Assembly: GCA_014529385.2 (NCBI GenBank)
Contig: CM043942.1
Coordinates: forward strand, 59,635,184 to 59,699,183
Source of the DNA: Adiantum capillus-veneris
Taxonomy: Eukaryota > Streptophyta > Polypodiopsida > Polypodiales > Pteridaceae
Direction of reading: 5' to 3'
Length of the DNA: 64,000 bases
Shown here in pieces: positions 32,107 through 44,154 of this stretch; position 1 is the first letter of the stretch; every line of letters begins with the position of its first letter. The notes under the pieces were generated by a model that did not search any database, had not been told where the DNA came from, and worked only from the letters and a program-made list of their open reading frames with translations. Position numbers and translations under genes: made by a program.

Positions 32107-33590
32107 TGATGCATGGTTTTTAGGACCCCTTCTGAAGATGCAATAAAGGCACAGTCAGTTGTTGGGGAGATGAGGATACTCTAGTCCAAGGGATCTCGAA
32201 AGAGAAGAAAAATCTACTTCACAAGCACCAAAGAGTAAAAAGTGCCATGGACAAAAGATACGTGGGAACGAGCTCTTATGCATGCCTACAACCTATATCT
32301 TACAAAATAGCCCATTCTAGGTGTGAATTTCTAGTGAAATTTACACGAGGATGCTCGTGTGGACTCACAGCACAGCATACTCCGTTTTCACTTTTTTACC
32401 GACAGTAAATATTTTTTACCTACAGCAAATATTTTTCACCTACATGGTAAATACAAATCACTTTTTACCTACAGTAACTTTTTTTACCCATGGTAAATAT
32501 TTTTTACTGCACCATAAGTATTTGGTAGGTAGCCGTTCACTGTTACTAGAAGCAGTGATTGGGCATCAACAATGCAGTTACAGGAGGAGAAAAGGGGAAA
32601 ATCTTATGGTAAAGGTGAGTCAACAGGGATAAAGACTTTTGAGTTGAAAAGAGACATGCTGATTTTTTCAAAGAACACATGTCAAAAGAAGCCATGGTTG
32701 AGGATTTTTTGAGAATTTGATATTCAGGAGGACCCAACAGGTCTCCCCCTGACATGTGCAGAACCTCCAGTTTCAACAGCCACCTTACCTGCTCTTAAAT
32801 GCTGGTCAAGGCCTTATCCCCATGTGCCACAATCAGAAAAATCATCATTTACCCTCCCCTCTCACATCACTCTAGAGAATATCTTGATGGTGACATATCA
32901 GGTGACCTCAATCTGTTGACCACCCTAAGCAAAAAGTAACCCCAATCAGCGGATTTAAGCATGTTTATCCCTAATCCTAAACCCTCTCAGAAACCTATAT
33001 AAGGAGGCCTTCTCTCACTCAAAACCAACACTTCACCCACTTCACCAAGCAATGAAGCTATGACGACATTGCTCACAACGAGGAGCTATGGATGGAGCTC
33101 TACTCTCTCTCCCTCTCTCTTTCTCCCGCTAGTATGCTACATTACTAGCCCTAAAACCTAAATAAGGAGTCTTCTCTCATGCTCCATGGCCACCATCCTC
33201 GCCATCATTCTCTAAGGTATTGATGTGTTGCTAGTAGGATCATACCTACTTGCTGGGTTGATTGTTTTTGACAAGGGGTTATGCCATCCTTGGCTTGCTT
33301 CTCTATATCCTTGTTATGTATGATCAGATGCCGTTGTATTGTCTTGTGTATATATATGCTACATAAGGTCCCTAAGCTTCGTTTCTATGTGTATTGCCAT
33401 ATGTTTTGATGCCATCATAATGCCAGAAGTCTCACTTGACTATGTGCACTACGTGTGAGGTCCCTAAACCTCTTAATTTAGGGTGGTGCCCCCTTTGTTT
33501 TGTTCTTTGCTTATTTGCATGAGGCGTGGTTTGTGGAGTGCGCACGAGTACAGAGGCCACCCGATTGCACTGCTCTTTTTCCCACTATCA
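32107..33590 (+). repeat. 3' LTR of element B
   Basis: This 1484 bp LTR, TGATGCATGG to CCCACTATCA, is longer than the 5' LTR mainly because of one extra ~20-base TTTTTACCTACAGCAAA-type unit near 32410. It is followed by the second tctac copy at 33591-33595. Confidence 0.92.
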
Positions 33591-36500
33591 TCTACAGCCA
33601 CTACAATGTAGAGTTTGCCATTTTTTGTCCTAGGTAGAGGACCCATAGCATCAATGCCCCACTTTTCAAAGGGTCCATTTGCAAGAACTATTTGCCTCGG
33701 GCCATGCACCAACCTTCTATTTCCATTTATCTGACAATTCTGACAACTTTTACACCAATGTTGAACAGCCACATGCAAACTTGGCCAAACATACCCCGCA
33801 AGCAAAATCTTCTTCAGAGTTAATTCTTGGGCAAAACGACCACCACATGCCTCTTCATGCAAACCTTTTAGAATGGCTGGAATTTCCTCGATAGTTGGTA
33901 TTCTTCTGCACACTTGATCCTTCCCTCTTTGATAGAGGGAGCCTTCTAGGAAGAGATAGAAACTTGCCTTCTTCATGAGTCTCCTTTTCAGAGCTTTAGT
34001 GAAGTCTTGTGGAAACTCGCCCTCCAAAATGTAGCTAATAATGGGAGTCAATGACTCCAATCCCTGGTATCTTGGTTGCTTCACAGCAGTTGCCACCATG
34101 ATGACCTGCACTTCTTTCTCAACACATGTAACCACTTGCTGTGCAAGTAAATCGGCATCTTCATTCTGTTTCCTAGGAATATGATATAGTTGCACTTCTT
34201 CAAACCGATTAAACATCCTACGAATGGCATGAACTTTTGTCCTTAAGCTTTCATTCTTGCATGCCCAAATGCCTAAAATCTGTTTAATAATGAGAAGTGA
34301 ATCTCCTTTTACCATGAGACGTTGTATACCTTGGTCAATGCACATCTTCAAACCATGAAGTAGTGTGTCGTATTCTGCTTCATTGTTGCTAGTTGAACCT
34401 GGTAGATTGACCTTCTCTTTCATGACCACCTCTCCACTTGGGTTGAGCAACACTAGCCCTCCCCCTGCTTTCCCTGTGGATCGTCGAAAAGCTTCATCAA
34501 ACAACAAGGTAAAAGCATTAGGAATACTTTTTGGTGGTGGCAATGGTAGGGTCTTTACTTGAGGAACTTTAATTTCCTTCTCATGTACCCTATAAGTGAG
34601 AATCCCTGCCAATTGTGCACGCACACTATCTTCTACCTTGAAAGAGTATTGGAACTCTTGCAACTCCATAATCCACTTTGAGATCCTAGTACTAAGATTC
34701 ATTTGAGATGACACCCAAGGGAACAAATTTTCTACAGTGAGAATTACAAAACGTTTTGGTAGCAGGTAGGATCTAAACTTTCTCACCGCAAACATGAGAG
34801 AAAGCATCATGAGTTCTGATTCTGTGTAGCCTCTCTCCAAAGCATTCATGAACCTACTAGCAAAGTAGATGGGTCGCATCCTGGTACTGTGGGGATCTTG
34901 TTGTAGCAACACAGCACCAATTGTTTCCCTTCCAACACTAGAGATAATAAAGAATGTGTACTCCCAACAAGGAGGCATGAGTGTTGGTAGCTCTAACACA
35001 ATGACTTTAATGTTACAAAAGTACTCTTCAAGCTCATCAGACCATGCAAATTCTACTTGTTGTGTCAAATTTTGCAAAGTATGAAGCAACTCCGAAGCTA
35101 AGTGAATAAATCGTGACATATACTTCACCTTTTGAATGAATGAGATGACCTCTTTAAGATTATTGGGTGATGGGAGCTCAATAAGAGCCTTTGCCTTTGA
35201 AGGATCCACCTCAATGCCTTTATAGGAAACCTTGTGACCAAGCAAGATCACTTCATCCTCACCTATGTGACACTTGTCGGGGTTGAGTTGACCTCCTATG
35301 TCGTAGAGCTTCTTTAAACCTTCTTCTACCCTTTGTAGATGCAATGATTTTGAGCTATAAATGCAAAAATCATCAATAAAAACCCTAATGGACGTTCCAA
35401 AGAATGCTTGAAACACTATGTTCATGAAGCGTTGGAAAGTTGCAGGAGAATTTTTCAGGCCAAATGGCATGACTCTAAAAGCATAACAACCCCAAGGAGT
35501 GATGAAGGTTGTTTTCAATTGGTCCTCCAATGCAATCCCTATTTGAAAGTTACCTGAGTAGCCATCACACACAGTGTACTTCTCATGACCAGCTACCTCA
35601 TTCAGTATCTCATCCTGAAATGGGAGGGGAAAGTGATCTCTTTTTGTTGCCTCATTGAGTGGACGGTAATCCACACACACCCTCCACTTTCCGTTTTTCT
35701 TAGGAGTGACAACAACGGGAGAGACCCACTCTGAATTCTCCATTGGATAAATGAAACCTGCTGCTAGAAGCTTTCTTACCTCCTTGAGTAAAGCCTGCTC
35801 CTTGATGACTCCTAGCGTTTGTAGCTTCTGAGCCTTAGGTGTGGTCTCTAGCTTTAACTCAATTTTGTGTTGAACAACATCTACTCCACGCACATCGGTG
35901 TAGTCTTTAGCAAAAAGCCTAGTAAATTTCCTTAACACACCTTTGAGCTCCTCTCTTTCATCCTTTGTAAGTGTTGTAGATAACATACCTTCTAGCATTC
36001 TTTCATCTTCCACTTTTTGGCTCTCTTGGGAGCCTACCTCTTCCAAACTTGGGCAAGAGGTCTCCTGGTTGCTTGGCTTAAACCTTACCCCCATGAATTT
36101 GATGGAAGACTCCTCTTCACTAATGCTGCCGCTACTTTCTCCTTCTGAAGTGCTATCGGTCCAACCTTCCTTCGTCTCACTTTGAGATGATTCTTCATGG
36201 AGGTCCTCTTGGCGTTGCTCCTTCATGTCAAACACAACCTTCTTATGATTGTCATTCCTGCAAATTAGCTTTCCACTCTCCCAATCCTGCAAAGCTCGCA
36301 TTTTCATTAGCCATGGTCTCCCTAGGATAAATGGGTAACCATTTCCTTTGGTAGACATGACATAGAAATCCATTGCCTTCCTTATGCCAAAGGCCTCCAC
36401 AAAAACATTTTTACAAATGCCTACGCACCTAGCCTTGCTATTGTTTGCCATCTTGACTTTAATTTCAGGTGTCTCATGGATGTGCATGCCTAGTTTTTGC

Positions 36501-37312
36501 ATGAGTCCCTCTTTCATGATGCAAATTTGTGCACCCCCATCCACTAGACCTTTCCTAACTAATCTTCCTTTGATGTAACAATCTAGCACAGGTGTAATAT
36601 CATCATTCATTTCAGCATGTTCAATTTTTACAACAGGCACACTATCTTTTACCATTCTCCTCGTGCTAACTGCCTTTGTTAAATCCCTCCTAACTTGTGG
36701 ACATAATGCAAGAAACTGAGGCCATGAGATATCAGGACCCTTACCTCTCATGTCTTCCAATAGGTTGTATGGAGCCATACCATGTCCAATAGGGAAGTCT
36801 TGGAGGTTGATACGAAGTCGAGTCCTCTTAGCTTCCTTGGTCTCCTTTGCCTTCTTTTCTCGTCCCTGCTCACTTTGTGATGTAACTCCTTCTTTCTCCT
36901 TACCTTTCCCTCGGCCACGCTTAATGCCATTTGCTTCCATGTCAACCTCTCTTGAATTTGTCACCTCTACCACATGCACATTTGGGTCTGGCAAAGGTGG
37001 AACTCCTTCCACTCCTTGTGAAGGTGGTCTTGCTCCATTTGGCCTTTGTAGAAGCCGTGGTTGCTGACTAGTTCCTTCACCTGCATTCATCACTGGGTAA
37101 TTCAAGTTAGATCTCCCTGGCTCCCCACGGGGCCAAGGACAATTATACATCCCATGTCCAGACTCACCGCAATTCCAACATTGCAAGACTCTCTTAGGTC
37201 GTGAATCTTGCTCTTCAGACTTCTTTGCTTGTCCCTTTGGACCTACAGCTTGTGCAAGGTGAATTGACAGGCTGCTTAAAGATTCATTTAACTTCTCAAT
37301 CACTTTCGCCAT
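33591..37312 (-). pseudogene. Element C gag (C-term), protease, RT, RNase H, aRH, integrase N-term
   Basis: One long reverse frame reads the CCHC knuckle CWNCGESGHGMYNC, protease VDGGAQICIM, RT with VCDGYSGNFQ and intact FIDDF, the degenerate first RNase H (FFIISSVG), the archaeal-type RNase H and the integrase HHCC region up to GIDAMGPLP. Gag, protease and pol are fused in a single frame, unlike element B. The aRH first motif reads LFDEAF. At 33596 the frame meets element B; codons beyond are LTR readthrough. The integrase end is at 22879-23821. Gag is broken upstream. Confidence 0.9.
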
Positions 37313-37592
37313 TACCTAAGGAAGCTCCCTAGATGTTGATGCTTGTGACTTACCTTTGGGTCTAAGACCTTCGATTGGAACCTCCCCCCTTAAGCACTTG
37401 AGTTTCCTATATTTCTCAGCAGCCCTAGTTTCAATTGCATCAAAGGTAGCAGGTGCACCCGCCTCAACTTTTACCTTAAGGTTAGGAAAGAGTCCAACTT
37501 ATGAGAAACAATGTCTTGCCATAGTTTTTCAGTGTTTTGGGAATCAAAGAATTTTTTTCTTGAAACGATTCAAAACTTTTGTGTAATTCTCC
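37313..37592 (-). pseudogene. Element C gag middle part with deletion
   Basis: Relative to element A, about 130 bases (A 2242-2378) are deleted here and the frame is shifted, so gag is not continuous with the downstream frame. The segment is bounded on the right by a DNA transposon at TTAA. Confidence 0.7.
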
Positions 37593-37596
37593 TTAA

Positions 37597-38913
37597 CACT
37601 AGGTTGGTAATGGGACACTTTTATGTCCTATTAAGTGACCATTTTCCTTGAATTATGTCAAGAGTTTCAAAATGGATTTTGGGGTGCTATCTATCTAGAA
37701 AGCTCATGAGCTGAAAAAAACTCGACATTTTTTTGGAATATCAATTCCATCTTTAACCTTGTCCTGGCACAACATTTCACAAACTAAACTGTGTGAAAAA
37801 ACGGATCCTGTTTTTGGCTTTTTTCAATTTTTTGCAACTATACCACTCTAGAATTCATGTTTGTGAGGTCTATAATGCTAGAGAGCTATCTTTAGTAGTC
37901 CTCAACATGTCTTGATGCTTCTAGGGAGAAATAAATGTTAAAGCTGTAAGTTATGACCAAATTACAAAAATTGTCAAATCCTGTTTTTTAGCCAATTTTA
38001 ACTCTTCTATGATTTTTTTGGTGGCTTTCATGATATCCAAATGCAGTTTTGATTTTCTATGTCGCATATTGTAACATAAAGCTAATATTCCTTGAGTTTT
38101 GGGGCACCTAATACCCTATTTTGCATAGTAGACAACGATGATTGATTTTTTCAATTATAGAAGAAAACAAAACATTCTAGTATATCAAGTATAGCTTTTT
38201 CAATATTGTTAGTTTCTTGTGACAACTACATGCATTTTGTAGGTAGTAACCATATCTAGTCATAAGGATCAAATTTGGCTAGATATTGAATAGTTTCTAT
38301 GGGATTCTACAACTCATAATGTTGAACCCAGATTTTTCATGTTTGCTGTATTTAGCACTTCATCTTTGTCCCCAAGATTCCCCTTGGTAAGAGATGTAAT
38401 ATTCTTTTGACATGCTCCATGGCTCCTTATGAACCTAAAGAACAATAGGGAACTAAGAAAACATGCATATATTATTTGTATTGAGCTTGGCTATAGAAAC
38501 TTTGATGATAGGTTTGCAGAATGGTAAAAATTCAACTTTTTTGTACCTATTTCTTTTGGCAAAACAAAAAATAGTGATTGAGAAGCAGTCATATGTTCTG
38601 GTCACCAACCCATTGAAGTTAACTAGGGAATTTATCTCAAGTGCTACAAAAATCCCTAATCTTATTTTTATGCAACAAAACGTAAGAAATGACTGTTTTG
38701 ATGAAAATGTACTGGTCGATCAACTTTGGAGGCTTGGTGTGACCAAAAGATGATAAATTTTACAAGTTTCTTATTTTTTACATGTGTAGAAGGCCTTGAA
38801 CTATAACCTCATGAAAGGATTTTACAAAATGAGTGGATCTACTATGGTTTTGGAGGTTTTTTTCAAAACCCTGAAAGGACACTTTTATGTCCTATTAGGT
38901 TGCCAACCTAGTG
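37597..38913. mobile_element. 1.3 kb DNA transposon with TTAA duplication
   Basis: An AT-rich 1317 bp insertion in element C gag. It starts CACTAGGTTGG and ends CCAACCTAGTG (11 of 11 terminal inverted bases). TTAA is present on both sides (37593-37596 and 38914-38917) but once in the uninterrupted element A gag, so the target duplication is clean. Subterminal GGACACTTTTATGTCC occurs at both ends in the same orientation. No transposase is recognised; a 96-residue ORF at 38463-38753 is of unknown status. The ends look CACTA-like, the duplication piggyBac-like. Confidence 0.75.
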
Positions 38914-38917
38914 TTAA

Positions 38918-39120
38918 CTTCCTCAGAAAAAGTGTCAAACCAAGTGCTAGCATCTTTCCTAAGGACCACCTCAAACATTTCTATACGTTCTTGATCCTTT
39001 ACTATCCTCTTTATACGGCAAGACATCTTGAAATTCGCCAAAAATAATTCTGCATCCTCTCCAGGCTCTCCAAAGAAAAGAGGATATCTTGACATTTGGC
39101 GTTGGCTCTCCATTGAATTG
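38918..39120 (-). pseudogene. Element C gag N-terminal part
   Basis: The reverse strand reads MESQRQMSRYPLFFGEPGED and on to the capsid start, matching element A gag from its ATG. It is interrupted at TTAA by the DNA transposon. Confidence 0.8.
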
Positions 39121-39187
39121 ATTCCAAAGTGACACACGTTTTTTTTTTTCAATAATATTTCTAAATTGCAATCTATTCTACAACAAA

Positions 39188-39402
39188 ATAAAAATATTCA
39201 CATCAAATGACCTATGATAATCAATAAGAGGTAGGATGACAGGGTTTGGTGACGCGAGAATTTCTCCTACTCTTTGGGCACCAAACATTAACACCATACG
39301 CTGTTGAAAATGGATTTTCTACTAATTGCAATGTTTACTCTAATGTGTGGAGTGAAATGGAAGGAGAAAACCTCTATTCCTGGGCCATTATCCATGGTCT
39401 AT
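39188..39402 (-). pseudogene. Pre-gag small ORF copy 2 of element C, one-base deletion
   Basis: It is nearly identical in DNA to element A 1668-1886, but one A is missing from the AGAAAAATCC run, which shifts the frame after the RVNIAISRK region. In C the second copy is therefore not intact. Confidence 0.7.
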
Positions 39403-39416
39403 GCATGCCTTAATTC

Positions 39417-39629
39417 TTAAAACAAAACAAAAATATAGACGTCCAGACTAAGGTCGTACCTAATGAGAGGCAAAATAAAAGGATTCACTGAAGCGTTTAT
39501 TTCATCCAACCTACAAGGGCCCAAAATTCTACGAATTACTCGTTGAAATTGTAACTTAGTACTAACAATTATGTGCACCTTTTGCCTTGCAATGGGAATA
39601 AAAGGATCATACAAATTCTCGTGATTCAT
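39417..39629 (-). CDS. Pre-gag small ORF copy 1 of element C (70 aa)
   Basis: An intact reverse-strand copy that differs from the element A first copy at only a few residues (for example LYDP for LYYP). It sits between the primer site at 39702 and gag, in the same order as in element A. Its function is unknown. Confidence 0.65.
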   Translation of the reverse strand: MNHENLYDPFIPIARQKVHIIVSTKLQFQRVIRRILGPCRLDEINASVNPFILPLIRYDLSLDVYIFVLF

Positions 39630-39682
39630 GCAACCTACTTGACTATGCTAAAGGTTGAACCTACACAAAAACATACACAAGC

Positions 39683-39702
39683 CCTCTTCAGTGGTGGCAC
39701 CA
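39683..39702 (-). other. Primer binding site of element C
   Basis: The reverse strand reads TGGTGCCACCACTGAAGAGG, four bases from the LTR end at 39707. It is the same core as in A, F and H, with A for C at the eighth position. Confidence 0.75.
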
Positions 39703-39706
39703 AAAT

Positions 39707-41218
39707 TGAGGCGGTCCGGGGGCGGGCAACAAGAGAGGTGACCTCTAAACACCCCTCAAGGCTCCTATGTTGCTCAATTGGGGTTGGGGGCAACCACAAG
39801 CACAACACAACAACCAACCCACAGCCAAACCCAAACAAGATAGGGGCACCACCTAGTTAGAGAGCGAACTAGGACGCAAAAGAGGAGAATCCCTTAGCAA
39901 AACAATCGAGAAAGAAGGGTACACTATCACTAATTTAAATGCTACAAATACACACACCAAACACACACACATACACATACACACACACAAAAGAAAGAGA
40001 GAGATCTTTTTGCCAGAATTAATCTTCAATTTTAATGATTGACGTGGGTGTATGAAGAGCTTGGAGGAGAGTCAAGAGACACGATTCAGTTTGATGATGT
40101 TGCAATCTACACATTATCTTAGGTTTATGGGAGACCTATCACCATACAACCCTCTTATAATGTTTTCCCAAGCTTCACCTTCAACCAAACGAGATGAGGT
40201 TTCCAAAATGAAAATGCAGCACCTTCAACCAAACGAGATGAGGTTTCCAAGCGTGAATTGGAGAGACTCAAGAGAGTTTTGACCCGCGAATTGTACCCAA
40301 CTTATTGATTGATATGCAAGAGTAGGTACAAATTTGGTTGGAAGTTATGAATCACTCACTCCCTTGCAATGTTACAACTAGCTCAAAGAATCTTTCCTAT
40401 ACACCACATGTAATGGTGCATAGAGAGCTCACTCTCACTCCCTAAAACTAGGATGTTGAATGGCATGCTCAAATTAGTGAGCAATAGTGTAGGGATCCTT
40501 GCCATTTACAAAGGAAGAAGGGCTCTATTTATAGGTGAGGAGAGCCCTAATTAGGATTATAGCTAATTAACATTTTCATAGAAAATCATGTTTATGAAAT
40601 TTTTTGTATGTTCTTATGAGAGTGGGGCTCTCTTGTCTCTTGAGTCATATGGATGTGGGCTTAAGAGGAGAGAATTATTGAGGTGAAATAGAGAATATTC
40701 TAGAGAGGTGAGTGATTTTTTGTGTGAGGTTGCCTACTCCACGGTAGAGTAGAGTGGGTGCAATTTACAAAAAAAAGGTTAGCAGTTAGTGTTAGTAGTT
40801 TGAAGTCAGTAGGATGGGGTAAAATTACATGGCATATGCACTCAAGGTGCATTATATGATTTATATAATGATAAAAATTAAGAGAAGAATGAGAATATAC
40901 ACAATTTGGTGGAAACCACAAGATGTAAATGAAATTTTTCACCTTCTCCTCCAGTGAATGAAGCGGTTGTAGAACTTTGTCGGTGCAGTTCTTGTGACCA
41001 TGGGGAAGTTGAATTCTCCATGATCAAAATCCTCCTTTTGCAGGGCTTGAAATTGGTTATTTGCTGATTTTTTCTCTTTTATGAAAGGATGAAAAGGTTA
41101 TGGTATTATGAATTTGATTCTAGAGAGAGAAATTGAGTTATATGTGTGTAGAGATGATAATCTTTTGAGCTATGGAGTAAGGAGAGATGGAAATGGTGAA
41201 GAAGATGAAGTAAGCCAT
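39707..41218 (-). repeat. 5' LTR of element C, part next to primer site
   Basis: This is the 3'-ward 1.5 kb of the 5' LTR (reverse), homologous to 20197-21740. It is interrupted at 41218 by element E; ccat at 41215-41218 is the target duplication. The LTR resumes at 44155. Confidence 0.9.
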
Positions 41219-41333
41219 TGACGAAGGAAATTTGGAATGGCGGCCTCTACACCAAAACAAACTCCATTGCGCCACAAGGGAAATGAAATAAGGGCACCAC
41301 CTAGTCTTGGAAGCGTGGGCTAGGACCGCTACA

Positions 41334-41395
<62 letters not shown>

Positions 41396-42683
41396 ACTAT
41401 GAATGAAGCATTAACCTTAGTGTGTGTACAAGGAATGGATGACTTCAAACACTCCCAACACAAATAGCATGTAGATTACCAAACAACCACTCAAGGATTA
41501 GCCAAGATCACATCAAGCACTCTCACACATATATAAAAGATTTCTCTTAATTAACATAGTAAGAGAAGGAGAGGTTACTAGCATGAAACAATTTGCACTC
41601 TAGAATGTGCAAGAATAGAGTGAATGAATGAGCTTATGGGCTCATGGTGAGTGATACAAAGACTCAATGGGGCTGAGGGAGGCTTGAAATTACAAAGGGG
41701 AAGGCCTCTTTATATAGGAAAGAGAGTGATTAGGAGTGAGGTTAAGATCCAAGTGTAATTTGTACAAATGAAGCTTGATTAGGGACATTCAACCAATGAA
41801 GAAGCTCCTTCCAAGGGATTTGTTAACCAATTAGCTCCATCATCACTTGTGTTGTCTTCACTCCTTCCTCCATATCTTGAGTCCAAGAGCTTCCTTATTT
41901 TAAAATGTAAAGAATCTACATAAAATCAATACATATCTAGTAATAATAGAAAGGGGTTGAATGAGAACTTATGAATTACAACAAGATTAAGCATGACTTG
42001 AGAGGTGATTAGAAGAGGAATTTTGATGGGTTTTTGAGCTTTAGAGAGAGGAGGAAGGAGAGGAGGGTGAGAAGACTAATGGCTGATTTTAGAGAAGGTC
42101 TCAATGTGGAAAAGGAAGGGTGTGTGTATGTAAAGGTAGAGGGGTGGTCTCCACCACAGTTGAAAAAACTGGCATCCGCCATTTTGGCCATATCTCCTAG
42201 ATCGTAGATGTAAAAATTATAAAAAAAATATGGCCAGAATCTCCAACTTGTCAGCTACAACTTTGATGAAGACAACTTTTCTTGGATCAGAGTGGAAGTA
42301 TTTTTTCAAAATTCAGCAAAATCATGTGTCTGGTTCCTTCCTTTACCAAGTCTTCCACTTGGGTCCCATTTGTTTGAATCATCATATAGCTCCAAAGCCA
42401 TGATGATATGAGCCACTCATGACCCTTGAATCATGGGTGCATGGCTCCACAACCACATCATATCTTTTCTTTTCACATTTACATATTTTCCCTTCCCTTT
42501 ACCACTAGGTTCTCCCTCTACCTTTCACCTCCGGTGAACTAGTCAAGAAAAAATTCCTATCAAATCATTTTTTTAAAAATTTTTCCAAGAGGTTGTTCTC
42601 ACTCTTTCTTTTATTGTAAACCTCTAGAAGCAAGGAAAACCAACAAAATATAATAAACAGAAATTTGTGATAGGCTCGGATCA
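41219..42683 (-). repeat. 3' LTR of element E
   Basis: A 1465 bp LTR that on the reverse strand starts TGATCCGAGCC and ends TTCCTTCGTCA. It contains an AG microsatellite (41337-41393), a reverse TATA box (CCTATATAAAGAGGCC, near 41708) and a GGTGGTGCCC motif (41293-41303). A G-rich polypurine tract (GGTTTGGGGGGGCTA, reverse) adjoins it at 42684-42698. Confidence 0.88.
41337..41393. repeat. (AG)n microsatellite in element E LTR
   Basis: A pure AG dinucleotide run of about 57 bases inside the LTR. Confidence 0.95.
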
Positions 42684-42724
42684 TAGCCCCCCCAAACCTG
42701 GCTAGGGGTATTTATGCCTCTAGC

Positions 42725-44114
42725 CTACTTTCTTTGATCTTGAGCTGACCTTATCCTGATGTGATAAGGCTTTAGACACCATCCATTTGTCCTGGTCTTG
42801 TGCACTTTACCATCAGTGTCTTGAAGTCTGTAAGAGCCATTTTTGAACTTTTTGGTGACCAAGAACGGGCCTTCCCATCGGAAAAGAAACTTTCCATCCT
42901 TACAAGTGTCGAAGCGATTGTCATATCGAAGCACCAGAGATCCCTTTTTGATGTCTTTGGATGCTAGCTTTTTGTTGAACTTTTCTCTGCGCTTCTCTGC
43001 TTCTTGAGAATAGTGGTTGATGGCTTCTTCACGATCCAATTGCAGCCTCTCTAGATCCATGATCCTTTGATGTACTTTCTCCTTTTGAGAGCCTACCTGG
43101 ATACCCAATATTCGAAGACTTGTTAACTTCACTTTAATGGGCAAAAGCGCCTCCTTTCCATAAACCAAATGAAAGGGTGTGTACCCTAATGTGGTTTTGA
43201 AGGAGGTTCTATAGGCCCATAGAGCTCCATTCAGGTGTTTGTCCCAATCTTGGTGCCTGGCATGTACCTGTTTGGTGAGAATTTTGCAAATGATTCCATT
43301 TACCTTTTCCACCAAACCATTGCACTGAGGGTAGTAAGGAGTAGAGTGTTGATGCTGAATATTTAGCTTCTTCATGAGTTCTCCTACCAAGTCTGCTCTA
43401 AACCCTGGTCCTCTATTAGATAGTACTTCAAGAGGGGTGCCAAACCGGCAACAGATGTGGTCAAAGATGAACTGACTCACATCCTTAGCAGTAATTCTAT
43501 TGGTCGGCATAGCCTCAGCCCATCTAGTCATGTAGTCTACTCCCATGATGATGTACTCTTTACCTGACTGAGTGCGTGGTAGAGGCCCTATGGCATCAAT
43601 TCCCCACTTCTCAAAGGGCCCATATACCTTTATTGGGTTCTGAGGTTCAGCTATGAGCCGTTGTGGTCCTGCTTTCTGACATTCATCACATGTTTGACAC
43701 CAGTATTTGACATCACGATGAAGACTTGGCCAAGTAAACCCAGCTTGTAGAACCTTTCTACTAGTGATGTCGTGTGCAAAGTGTCCTCCGCACATATCAT
43801 CGTGACAAGCTTTTAAAATCTCTTTAATTTCACTCTTCAAAGGCACTCTCCTAAGCACACCATCCTTACCAAGACAATACAAGTCATCATTTACTATGCG
43901 ATACCTGGTAGTCTTCCTAGCTAACCATCGCCTTTCCCCTTCATTCAAGTGTTTAGGAGCCTCTCCTTGCTCCAAAATGTGCATAATATCTTCCAAGTCC
44001 TCCTTGCCTTGCTGAAGTGGAAGTTTGATGGCCACTGCTCCCACTATTGACTCATTTAACTTTGATGATGCTAGGTGGTCTGCATCCTTGTCTGGTCTCT
44101 TGGCACATGATGTA
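42725..44114 (-). pseudogene. Element E aRH end and integrase
   Basis: Reading from 44114 leftward: the last aRH motif (KDADHLA), the integrase zinc region (CGGHFAHDI, CQTCDEC), GIDAIGPLP, LSNRGPGF and NGLVEKVN, then RWEGPFLVTKKF to the end. The second catalytic Asp is replaced by Asn (LSNRG; B has LSDRG), so the integrase would be inactive. The frame happens to be open rightward into the element C LTR up to 44308, but those codons are not part of the protein. Confidence 0.88.
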
Positions 44115-44150
44115 CCATGAAAGTTGCAGGTTTGTGATAGGCTCGGATCA
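44115..44150 (-). repeat. Filler DNA and 5' LTR stub of element E
   Basis: 44131-44150 is the outer 20 bases of the E LTR. Just inside it, 44115-44133 (CCATGAAAGTTGCAGGTTT) matches the A/C-family LTR, for example near 21737, rather than E. This looks like templated filler at a deletion junction. Confidence 0.65.
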
Positions 44151-44154
44151 CCAT

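Larger units (their letters stand above)
23827..33590 (+). mobile_element. Element B, nearly intact Tat-type Ty3/gypsy retrotransposon
   Basis: This 9764 bp element is inserted into the integrase of element C. It has two similar LTRs (1464 and 1484 bp, about 20 substitutions by eye plus one 20-base indel), a 1.35 kb leader with several ORFs, gag-protease, RT-RH-aRH-integrase, and a polypurine tract. Its apparent defects are a gag/pol frame change, one in-frame TAG near the end of pol, and a primer site lacking TGG. It is the best candidate for a recently active element in the window. Confidence 0.93.
41219..44150 (-). mobile_element. Element E, internally deleted Tat-type retrotransposon
   Basis: This 2.9 kb reverse-strand insertion in the element C 5' LTR is flanked by ccat on both sides (41215-41218, 44151-44154). 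It keeps a full 3' LTR, a polypurine tract and the aRH end plus integrase. Its 5' LTR is reduced to about 20 bases (44131-44150), and gag, protease, RT and most RNase H are gone. It is a different family from A and B, though closest to B in integrase. Confidence 0.88.

Noticed and set aside
33473-33590. C-terminal extension of the element C polyprotein frame
   Set aside because: These are antisense codons of the element B 3' LTR beyond the insertion point.
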